Positions 1-4,299 of a stretch of 5,105 nucleotides of DNA are shown here, piece after piece. The notes below the pieces were generated by a model that was not told the DNA's origin, ran no database searches, and was given only the letters and a program-made list of their open reading frames with translations. Position 1 is the first letter of the stretch; every line of letters begins with the position of its first letter. This DNA comes from a bacterium (GTDB lineage Bacteria; Bacteroidota; Bacteroidia; Bacteroidales; Muribaculaceae). The position numbers and the translations under genes are program-made. The stretch covers positions 1 to 5,105 of the forward strand of contig SFWW01000105.1 of the NCBI GenBank assembly GCA_004559845.1, given 5' to 3'.

Positions 1-189
1 AACGGTTACGTGGCGGGTGTCAGCATCGCGGTCGCAGTATTCCTTGTAGAAAAACTCCTTGATGGCGACTTTCCCCTCCAGCATAGTGTTCTCCGCCAAG
101 TAGGTGATGCCGAAGCCACCTTGACCGAGGGTGGAAATGATGCGATATTTGCCGTTTTGTAGCGTGGTGTCGGCTGATAAAGTGCTCAT
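1..189 (-). CDS. Eukaryotic-like Ser/Thr protein kinase, N-terminal fragment
   Basis: This is the first 63 codons of a protein kinase; the rest lies beyond the left edge of the window. After a short lead (MSTLSADTTLQNGKYRI) the protein has the glycine-rich ATP-binding loop LGQGGFGITYLA at residues 21-32. The VAIKEFF strand follows at 41-47, with the presumed ATP-anchoring lysine K44. These two motifs, in this order and spacing, define the N-lobe of Hanks-type kinases, which transfer phosphate from ATP to Ser or Thr. The family resemblance is to Bacteroidetes kinases that begin directly with the kinase domain. The catalytic loop, the activation segment and any C-terminal sensor or membrane domain cannot be seen. 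The gene lies downstream of a PP2C phosphatase and two FHA proteins on the same strand, which supports a shared phospho-signalling role. It is separated from them by a 312-bp gap with its own likely promoter. The start is the ATG just before the conserved lead, and there is no strong ribosome binding site. Confidence 0.93.
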   Translation of the reverse strand, partial: MSTLSADTTLQNGKYRIISTLGQGGFGITYLAENTMLEGKVAIKEFFYKEYCDRDADTRHVTV

Positions 190-250
190 ATCTTACGATA
201 GGGTTTGTTGATAAGGCTTAATGCCTATGTAAAAAATTTCTTTCAAATTA

Positions 251-285
251 CAAAATTAATAAAAAATCCACTTCCATTCCCCAAA
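251..285 (-). promoter_or_regulatory. Possible promoter of the kinase gene
   Basis: Read on the minus strand, TAATTTTG at 258-251 is a perfect match to the Bacteroidetes -7 consensus TAnnTTTG. A TTTG at 285-282 could serve as the -33 element. The spacer is 23 nt, a little longer than the usual 19-21, so the -33 assignment is weak. Transcription would start near 245 and give a leader of roughly 55 nt before the kinase ATG. The 9-bp repeat array begins about 24 bp upstream of this putative -33 element. Confidence 0.4.
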
Positions 286-308
286 AAACCAACAGTTTTT
301 TTTATAGG

Positions 309-407
309 CTATAGATACTATAGACACTATAGACACTATAGACACTATAGACACTATAGACACTATAGACACTATAGACACTATAGACACTATAGATACT
401 ATAGAAG
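309..407. repeat. 9-bp tandem repeat array (CTATAGACA)n
   Basis: There are eleven contiguous 9-bp units. One CTATAGATA (309-317) is followed by eight perfect CTATAGACA units (318-389), a second CTATAGATA (390-398) and a decayed CTATAGAAG (399-407). Each unit contains the palindrome CTATAG, so the array is a row of hexamer palindromes separated by 3-bp spacers (ACA or ATA). The variant units sit symmetrically at both ends of the perfect core, as expected of an array that expands and contracts internally by slipped-strand mispairing. It lies between the FHA/zinc-ribbon gene and the kinase, just upstream of the probable kinase promoter. The unit is far too short for a CRISPR repeat and there are no unique spacers. 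Confidence 0.97.
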
Positions 408-424
408 GCAATAGCGGCAATAGC
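407..424. repeat. Two GGCAATAGC units flanking the 9-bp array
   Basis: Two perfect 9-bp units GGCAATAGC (407-415 and 416-424) directly abut the CTATAGACA array, sharing the base at 407. The same 9-bp period and the shared ATAG core, offset by one base, suggest a diverged relic of the same array or a second expansion beside it. Confidence 0.7.
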
Positions 425-442
425 GACCCCACTATTCCTTCT

Positions 443-462
443 CCCTTCCCTTCAGGGAGGGG
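443..462. repeat. Hairpin downstream of the FHA/zinc-ribbon gene
   Basis: CCCTTCCC (443-450) and GGGAGGGG (455-462) can form an 8-bp stem with one T-G wobble around a TTCA loop. It lies 40 bp beyond the FHA gene stop on that gene's transcribed side. The minus-strand sequence after the stem is purine-rich rather than a T-tract, so a classical intrinsic terminator is not supported. It looks more like a dispersed palindromic repeat of the REP kind, but no second copy is present in the window to prove this. Confidence 0.5.
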
Positions 463-497
463 CCGGGGGTAGGCTTGGAGGGGCTGTGGGTAGGCTT
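456..497. repeat. 21-bp G-rich tandem duplication
   Basis: Positions 456-476 and 477-497 are tandem 21-bp copies identical at 19 of 21 positions; the differences are C464/T485 and G466/T487. Both begin GGAGGGGC and end GGGTAGGCTT. The second copy ends 4 bp before the stop codon of the FHA/zinc-ribbon gene (502-504). The first copy overlaps the right arm of the hairpin at 443-462. The plus strand carries G-runs at 455-457, 459-462, 465-469, 480-483 and 488-490, so a G-quadruplex is conceivable. Confidence 0.85.
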
Positions 498-501
498 CTT
501 T

Positions 502-1206
502 TCAAGCCTGGAATTTGGATTTGCACCAGGGGCAGTTTTTGTGCTGGAGAATCAGTTTGTAGGGCTGGTTGCCCATAAAGTGGCGGCACTCGGGATTGGG
601 GCACACATAGTGGCGCATAAAGCGGTCGTTGGCTTCTTCCTTTTCCTGGATACTATTGTCGTTGAGGCCCTTGAGAAAACTGTACGCCATCAAGCCCAAA
701 CCCACGATGGTGAGCACAATGGTCACCTCGAAAATGGCATCACCCCACTCCATCGATTTTGCCAAACCGGCAATGGCGCCGCTGCCAATGGTGAACATGG
801 GCGAGGCACTGCGCAGCAAATTGACGTTGCGCTGGCGGAGTTGGATATTGAGCAGGGTGTTGTGGTAAGTGTCCCACACCACCTCCAAGTGGCTGATATC
901 ATACGCTTTGGCATCCGGTTTTGGCGGATTGGGCTGCTTGGGTGGCTGTTTGGGCAACGGGAGCAAATCAGCCACACGCACCGAGGTGGTGGGGCTCAGG
1001 GTGATGAGGGTGTTGGGGTTGACCTTTGTTTTCAGCACCTGTTTTCCTTCCACAATCGTACCCTGCTTACTGATATTCAGCAGGGTAAAAGTTCCGTCGC
1101 CATTGTCGATGAGGTGGCAATGCTCACGGCTCACCGTAGGGTCGGTGATTTCGATACGTTGCGTGGCTTTTGAGCGTCCACGCCCCACAATAATCGTTTT
1201 TGGCAT
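502..1206 (-). CDS. FHA domain / membrane segment / zinc-ribbon protein
   Basis: This 234-residue protein has three visible parts. Residues about 1-82 form an FHA domain, a phosphothreonine-reading fold. They show the GR of strand 3-4 (IIVGRG), SREH at 26-29, and KQGTIVEG at 47-54 in place of the usual NGT turn. A proline/lysine linker (83-100) leads to a helical region. One strongly hydrophobic segment lies at about 158-178 (IFEVTIVLTIVGLGLMAYSF) and a weaker one at about 137-150, so one or two membrane passes are likely. The C-terminus carries two cysteine pairs, CPNPEC (C202, C207) and CPWC (C225, C228), a likely zinc ribbon. There is no signal peptide. The gene is last in a tight minus-strand group, 6 bp after the LytTR gene. 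A membrane-anchored phosphopeptide reader for the neighbouring kinase is my inference. The plus-strand frame at 475-1173 is its shadow. Confidence 0.9.
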   Translation of the reverse strand: MPKTIIVGRGRSKATQRIEITDPTVSREHCHLIDNGDGTFTLLNISKQGTIVEGKQVLKTKVNPNTLITLSPTTSVRVADLLPLPKQPPKQPNPPKPDAKAYDISHLEVVWDTYHNTLLNIQLRQRNVNLLRSASPMFTIGSGAIAGLAKSMEWGDAIFEVTIVLTIVGLGLMAYSFLKGLNDNSIQEKEEANDRFMRHYVCPNPECRHFMGNQPYKLILQHKNCPWCKSKFQA

Positions 1207-1212
1207 CTATAG

Positions 1213-1581
1213 TTATTTATTGATATAGAGTTCTTTGAGTTTTTTTAATGTTTCCTTGCTCGCATTCACCTTCAGGATGCACGACGAATTCATGTTGCAG
1301 AGCACCAATTCCTGCTTGGGAAGATGGATGTGCACAATGTGGGACACGCCCACTATCAGGCTCCTGCCGATGCGCACAAAAGGCACACTCACGAATTGCC
1401 CATTGAGCATTTTTTCGAGCGATGCCATGTTGATGGGCAGCGTCACACGATAGCCATTCATGAAATACACATCGGTGTAGTTGCGGTCGGCTTTGAAGTA
1501 GCCCACCGTTTTCAAGTCCACCCGGATTAATTCGTCGCGCGTGTTGAAATAGAGAATGCCGATTTCTTTGTTATTTTCCAT
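1213..1581 (-). CDS. Stand-alone LytTR DNA-binding protein
   Basis: This 122-residue protein consists almost wholly of a LytTR DNA-binding domain. Typical features are the motif VGYFKADRNYTDVYF (26-40), TLPINMASLEKML (47-59) and FVRIGRSLIVGVSHI (68-82), which matches the family's FxRxxRSxIVNxxxI segment. A lysine-rich C-terminal helix ends the domain. There is no receiver domain or membrane segment. LytTR proteins bind short direct repeats near promoters, usually under the control of a phosphorylated receiver, so this one must be controlled another way or act constitutively. I chose the ATG at 1581 because it precedes the domain. It overlaps the end of the PP2C gene by 11 bp, which suggests translational coupling. 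A longer reading from 1653 would extend 24 codons into the phosphatase gene with no conserved content. The next gene, an FHA protein, begins 6 bp after the stop. Confidence 0.9.
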   Translation of the reverse strand: MENNKEIGILYFNTRDELIRVDLKTVGYFKADRNYTDVYFMNGYRVTLPINMASLEKMLNGQFVSVPFVRIGRSLIVGVSHIVHIHLPKQELVLCNMNSSCILKVNASKETLKKLKELYINK

Positions 1582-2527
1582 CGTTATGCCTACTGAAAAA
1601 ATGTTTGAAAAATGCGCAAATGCGACACCCCTCGCCTTCGGCGGGAGCATCAAGTTTGGCTTCTACTTCCGTTTCTTCGGAGGGCCGGCAAGTGAGCACG
1701 GCGGCATCGTCGGCAGCATCGGGAAGCGTCGGCACGTCGGTTGCTTCGAGTTGCACCTCGGCTATGGGCACGAGCCAGCAGGAGTGATTGTCGCGGGTTT
1801 TGCCCTCGCACACCATTCTTATGGCTTGCAGTTTTTCCTCATCGGGCACGTTGCGGCGGAGGATTTCGCCGAGCAAATCGTTGGTGAGTTGCTCCAGCAC
1901 GCCATCGCTGCACAAAAAGAAATAGTCGCCCGGCTTCACATCGGTAATATTGTAGATATCAGCCTTGTGGCGGCGCTCCAAATGGGGCTGCATGGCACGG
2001 GTGATCACATTTTTTTGCGGAAAATCGGCAGCCTCTTCTTCGGTGATTTCGCCAATGCGTAGCAGTTGGTTGACCAAGGAGTGGTCTTCCGACTGATAAA
2101 TGATGCCCGAGCGGCCGGTGTGGGTAGCCAACGAGGGGCGAATGTGATAGATGCGGCTGTCGCCAATGTGCGCCGCCAGCACGCCGCCACGGTGAACCAC
2201 GATGCACGTGAGGGTGGTGCCGGGCTTTTTGGAGGCGCCGGTGTCGATTTTGTCGAGCGCATCGTAGGCTACGGCAAGGGCAGCTTCAAACATAGGCTTG
2301 GTGAGCACTCCGTCGGGAGCGGGATGCGCTGTGAGATAGGTGCCCAAAGCAGTGGCAGCCGTGTAGCTCGCCACTTCGCCATTGTCGTGCCCGCCCATGC
2401 CATCGCATAAAATAAACACCCTGTTGGCCACGGTAACCTGTTCGGGAGAGGGCCAAAGGAAGTCTTCCTGGTTGTCGCGCCGGCCTTTTTCTTTAAAGGC
2501 TTTCGGTTGAAGGATAGAAATTTTCAT
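1571..2527 (-). CDS. PP2C-family protein Ser/Thr phosphatase
   Basis: This 318-residue protein shows the full set of PP2C metal-binding and catalytic motifs. They are RDNQED (17-22), CDGMGGHDNGEVAS (41-54), TTLTCIV (104-110), AAHIGDSRIYHI (118-129), SEDHSLVNQLL (146-156), NVITRAM (173-179), GDYFFLCSDGVLEQL (200-214) and DNHSCWLV (246-253). The metal ligands D42, D208 and D246 are all present, so the enzyme should be active as a Mn2+/Mg2+-dependent phosphatase that reverses Ser/Thr phosphorylation. The catalytic domain ends near residue 260. An acidic, low-complexity tail follows and ends in CRICAFFKHFFSRHNDGK, a Cys pair plus a basic aromatic patch of unknown role. There is no signal peptide or clear membrane helix. 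Its start overlaps the stop of the zinc-ribbon/FHA gene by 4 bp (ATGA) and its end overlaps the LytTR gene by 11 bp. The nearby kinase is its natural opponent. Confidence 0.95.
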   Translation of the reverse strand: MKISILQPKAFKEKGRRDNQEDFLWPSPEQVTVANRVFILCDGMGGHDNGEVASYTAATALGTYLTAHPAPDGVLTKPMFEAALAVAYDALDKIDTGASKKPGTTLTCIVVHRGGVLAAHIGDSRIYHIRPSLATHTGRSGIIYQSEDHSLVNQLLRIGEITEEEAADFPQKNVITRAMQPHLERRHKADIYNITDVKPGDYFFLCSDGVLEQLTNDLLGEILRRNVPDEEKLQAIRMVCEGKTRDNHSCWLVPIAEVQLEATDVPTLPDAADDAAVLTCRPSEETEVEAKLDAPAEGEGCRICAFFKHFFSRHNDGK

Positions 2528-3084
2528 ACTGTTTTAGTGGCTTCTTCGTCGGTTTCTTCTAAAATGAGTGTGGTGTTGCCTAAGGTGAGTTTGTCGCCAA
2601 ACTTGAGCACAATCACATCTCCCCTACTGATGTCCTTATCGTTGAGTTTGATAATATTTTTGGAGCCGATTTCCACGAGTTGGTGCTGAAGGCCGGAGGC
2701 GGTGTTCACCACATTGATTTTCATGTGTTGGCGGCTCATATAAGGGTCGCTGTAATCGTCGCTGCCAATTTGCAAATCGGCGGTACTCGTTTTGGCGAGC
2801 CTGCCCAGCACTTGGCTCCCTTCGCGGAGTTCCAGAATTTGCCCGGTTTGAATCACCTTCATTTGTCCGGGATCGGAATTCTTTTTCTTATAGTCATCCG
2901 GGTTCACCGTGGGATCATCGGTGGCCCCTTGACCGCCCTGCCCTGCTCGCCCTAATTGAAACAGACTCACTTTCGCCTTGTATTTGCAAATGGGGCAAGT
3001 GAGCATTTTGTCGTGAACGCCGGGCACATTTTCTATGGAAAGGCGCGAGCGGCAATTCGGGCATACTACAGAAAGAATATTCAT
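2524..3084 (-). CDS. Zinc-ribbon / FHA domain protein
   Basis: This 186-residue, probably cytoplasmic protein begins with a zinc ribbon: CPNC (C8, C11) and CPIC (C30, C33). A Gly/Gln/Asp-rich linker (44-72) leads to a C-terminal FHA domain at about 80-178. Key FHA residues are LGR (93-95) before a polar loop, SRQH at 117-120, and SKNIIKLND at 141-149 in place of the usual NGT turn. The domain ends in the expected strands GDVIVLKFGDKLTLGNTTLIL. FHA domains bind phosphothreonine peptides, so this is a likely reader of kinase targets or of the kinase itself. No membrane segment is visible. It is the first gene of the tightly packed group, and its stop overlaps the PP2C start by 4 bp. A probable promoter lies just upstream. 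Its domain order is the reverse of that in the FHA/zinc-ribbon protein at 502-1206. Confidence 0.92.
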   Translation of the reverse strand: MNILSVVCPNCRSRLSIENVPGVHDKMLTCPICKYKAKVSLFQLGRAGQGGQGATDDPTVNPDDYKKKNSDPGQMKVIQTGQILELREGSQVLGRLAKTSTADLQIGSDDYSDPYMSRQHMKINVVNTASGLQHQLVEIGSKNIIKLNDKDISRGDVIVLKFGDKLTLGNTTLILEETDEEATKTV

Positions 3085-3094
3085 AACTTTTGCA

Positions 3095-3102
3095 CAAATG
3101 TA
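3095..3102 (-). promoter_or_regulatory. Probable -7 box upstream of the zinc-ribbon/FHA gene
   Basis: TACATTTG (minus strand, 3102-3095) matches the Bacteroidetes -7 consensus TAnnTTTG perfectly. No good TTTG lies 19-21 nt upstream. The nearest candidate is TTG at 3128-3126 inside the hairpin arm, 23 nt away. The start site would fall near 3090, leaving a leader of only about 6 nt before the ATG at 3084. It may therefore be a weak internal promoter for the FHA-PP2C-LytTR-FHA genes, or chance. Confidence 0.4.
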
Positions 3103-3117
3103 TTAAAAAATGGGTTG

Positions 3118-3167
3118 AAGTTTCGCAAGCTACGGCTTCTTGGAAAGGCGTATCGCTTGCGAAACTT
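3118..3167 (-). terminator. Long hairpin between the EF-hand gene and the zinc-ribbon/FHA gene
   Basis: AAGTTTCGCAAGC (3118-3130) and GCTTGCGAAACTT (3155-3167) are a perfect 13-bp inverted repeat. The stem can extend through TACG (3131-3134) paired with CGTA (3149-3152), with a 2-nt bulge. It begins 14 nt after the stop of the EF-hand gene in its direction of transcription. On the minus strand the stem is followed, after 7 nt, by a run of six T (3110-3105). This fits an intrinsic terminator with a somewhat delayed T-tract, possibly leaky, which would lower expression of the downstream genes relative to the first. A protein-binding operator or RNA-stabilising hairpin is the alternative. Confidence 0.6.
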
Positions 3168-3181
3168 GAGAATCAATTGAA

Positions 3182-4012
3182 TTAAGCGTCGAAAGTGGCG
3201 GGATCGGATTCTACGAAATCGACGGTGGCATCGGAGCAATCGGCGAAACCGGGATCCACATCTTCCGGCACGGGCTCGGGGTCAGCCACCGGTTGGTAAT
3301 CATCAGCACCATCGCCGGATTGGGATGCATAAATGTTGTCGTCGCCCGGGTTGGTGTTGAGGGCGAATCTTTCGCCGGTGCTCAAATTCACCACCGTAGC
3401 CACTTCGCCATTATTTTGAGCATCTTCCACATAAGAAGCCACCACTTTCTCGGTCGACAGATTTTCACCCGACACATCGTGGATTTCGTTGCCTTCGATT
3501 TGTCCGTCTTGGTTGTCGTCGTGAACGAGGGCATCCAATCTGCCATCGGTTTCGAAGTCGACCAACAGGGCGGAATCTTCATCGTTTTGCACGCCAATGA
3601 TAGTGGCCACACCGCCTTGTCCGTTGTCGGTGATGCCCACGCCCACCACACGCACGTCATCGTCGGCTACTTCTTGCTGTTGCACGGCGGCTTTGTGCTG
3701 ATGCACTTCCTCTACTTGGTGCACTTCCTCGGGCTGAGTGGCCTCTGCTTTGGGGGCTTCTTCCGCAGGAGCGGCCTTGGGAGCTGCTTGTGCTTGTTCT
3801 TGCTGAGGTGCTTGGTTGGCTTCTTCGTCACCTTCTACAAAGGCTTCGTAGGCTTTTTGTCCTGCCATGGCTGCGCCCACGCCGGCTGCCACACCGGCAG
3901 CTGCAAAGGCGGCACGGGAGGCATTGCCCGACGATTTCTTTTCTTCCATTTCCGGTTGCGGAGGAGTGGGAGGAGTTGATTGATTGAAAGATTTTGTAGC
4001 TTCGTTATCCAT
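3182..4012 (-). CDS. Acidic EF-hand protein of unknown function with a hydrophobic N-terminal segment
   Basis: I do not recognise this 276-residue protein as a named family. It begins with a polar Pro/Ser/Lys region (1-30). An Ala/Gly-rich hydrophobic stretch follows at 33-51 (RAAFAAAGVAAGVGAAMAG), which could be a membrane helix or a packed helical hairpin. Residues 60-117 are a low-complexity Ala/Gln/Glu/Pro linker containing the tandem pair EEVHQ-V-EEVHQ (95-105). A globular part at about 118-222 follows. It includes the canonical 12-residue EF-hand loop DDNQDGQIEGNE (165-176), with D165, N167, D169, I172 and E176 in the calcium-binding positions. A partial, related loop D152-E154-D156-G157-L159 sits 13 residues earlier. 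The tail is strongly acidic. The gene is first in the minus-strand series, has its own good promoter, and is followed by a hairpin. Calcium binding is a strong inference; a role in the kinase/phosphatase system rests only on position. Confidence 0.88.
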   Translation of the reverse strand: MDNEATKSFNQSTPPTPPQPEMEEKKSSGNASRAAFAAAGVAAGVGAAMAGQKAYEAFVEGDEEANQAPQQEQAQAAPKAAPAEEAPKAEATQPEEVHQVEEVHQHKAAVQQQEVADDDVRVVGVGITDNGQGGVATIIGVQNDEDSALLVDFETDGRLDALVHDDNQDGQIEGNEIHDVSGENLSTEKVVASYVEDAQNNGEVATVVNLSTGERFALNTNPGDDNIYASQSGDGADDYQPVADPEPVPEDVDPGFADCSDATVDFVESDPATFDA

Positions 4013-4066
4013 AGTTGTATATGTTAAATGAGTTAATAATATTCGTTCGTTTTAAGTTTCACGTTG

Positions 4067-4098
4067 CAAAGTTAATCACTAAATTCTTTGCTGTCAAT
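4067..4098 (-). promoter_or_regulatory. Promoter of the EF-hand gene
   Basis: On the minus strand, ATTG (4098-4095; consensus TTTG) is followed after 20 nt by TAACTTTG (4074-4067), a perfect TAnnTTTG. The spacing is right for the Bacteroidetes primary sigma factor. Transcription would begin near 4060, giving a leader of about 50 nt before the ATG at 4012. This may be the main promoter for the whole signalling cluster if the hairpin at 3118-3167 is leaky. Confidence 0.65.
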
Positions 4099-4224
4099 AC
4101 CCTAAAAGGCTGAAAGTATGAGTAGCCAAAAAGAAAGGACGAAATCCGCAAAACGAGGGACCACCGCCATGCAATCACCCGCCGCCGCGGCAGCAGTGAA
4201 ATGAAAATAAAATTGCGGTTTTGT

Positions 4225-4255
4225 TTTGTAGTGCGAGCGGATTGGCGTAACTTTG
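4225..4255 (+). promoter_or_regulatory. Promoter of purL
   Basis: TTTG (4225-4228), a 19-nt spacer, and TAACTTTG (4248-4255) match the Bacteroidetes -33/-7 consensus without mismatch. The predicted start near 4261 gives a leader of about 40 nt before the purL ATG. It is divergent from the promoter at 4067-4098, with about 126 bp between the two. No PurR-like operator or riboswitch is evident between the promoters. Confidence 0.75.
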
Positions 4256-4299
4256 TAGGAGATTTTTGCAATTATAGTAATCCATCACCGATTATCTTT

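Larger units (their letters stand above)
190..501. other. 312-bp intergenic region with repeats and a promoter
   Basis: No convincing gene is visible between the stop of the FHA/zinc-ribbon gene and the start of the kinase gene. From right to left the region holds a G-rich 21-bp tandem duplication overlapping a hairpin (443-497), two GGCAATAGC units (407-424), a 9-bp tandem array (309-407), and an AT-rich stretch (190-300) with a probable kinase promoter and leader. A 69-codon plus-strand frame (205-414) crosses the array and would encode a Tyr-Arg-His repeat. It is best explained as a by-product of a repeat unit divisible by three. Confidence 0.8.

Noticed and set aside
309..407. CRISPR array
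   Set aside because: The unit is 9 bp, the copies are contiguous with no unique spacers, and no cas genes are present.
205..414. Plus-strand frame encoding a Tyr-Arg-His repeat protein
   Set aside because: The repeat unit is nine bases, so any stop-free frame stays open by arithmetic. The part before the array is AT-rich leader sequence, and there is no ribosome binding site or conserved content.
475..1173. Long plus-strand frame of 232 codons
   Set aside because: It is antisense to the FHA/zinc-ribbon gene, whose minus-strand product has clear domain motifs. The plus-strand product has none.
1556..2062. Plus-strand frame of 168 codons
   Set aside because: It is antisense to the PP2C gene, whose complete catalytic motif set is on the minus strand.
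3293..3979. Long plus-strand hydrophobic frame of 228 codons
   Set aside because: It is the shadow of the acidic EF-hand gene; the hydrophobicity comes from the complement of Asp/Glu codons.
4042..4073. Direct repeat AACTT...ACG spaced about 15 bp on the minus strand, as a LytTR binding site
   Set aside because: The match to the known LytTR site pattern is poor, and one copy is simply the -7 box of the promoter.
4184..4191. GC-rich palindrome GCCGCGGC between the divergent promoters as an operator
   Set aside because: It is a single 8-bp palindrome in a locally GC-rich patch, with nothing else to support a binding site.
4059..4271. Minus-strand small frame of 70 codons in the purL/EF-hand intergenic region
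   Set aside because: It spans both divergent promoters, has no recognisable motif and no plausible start context.
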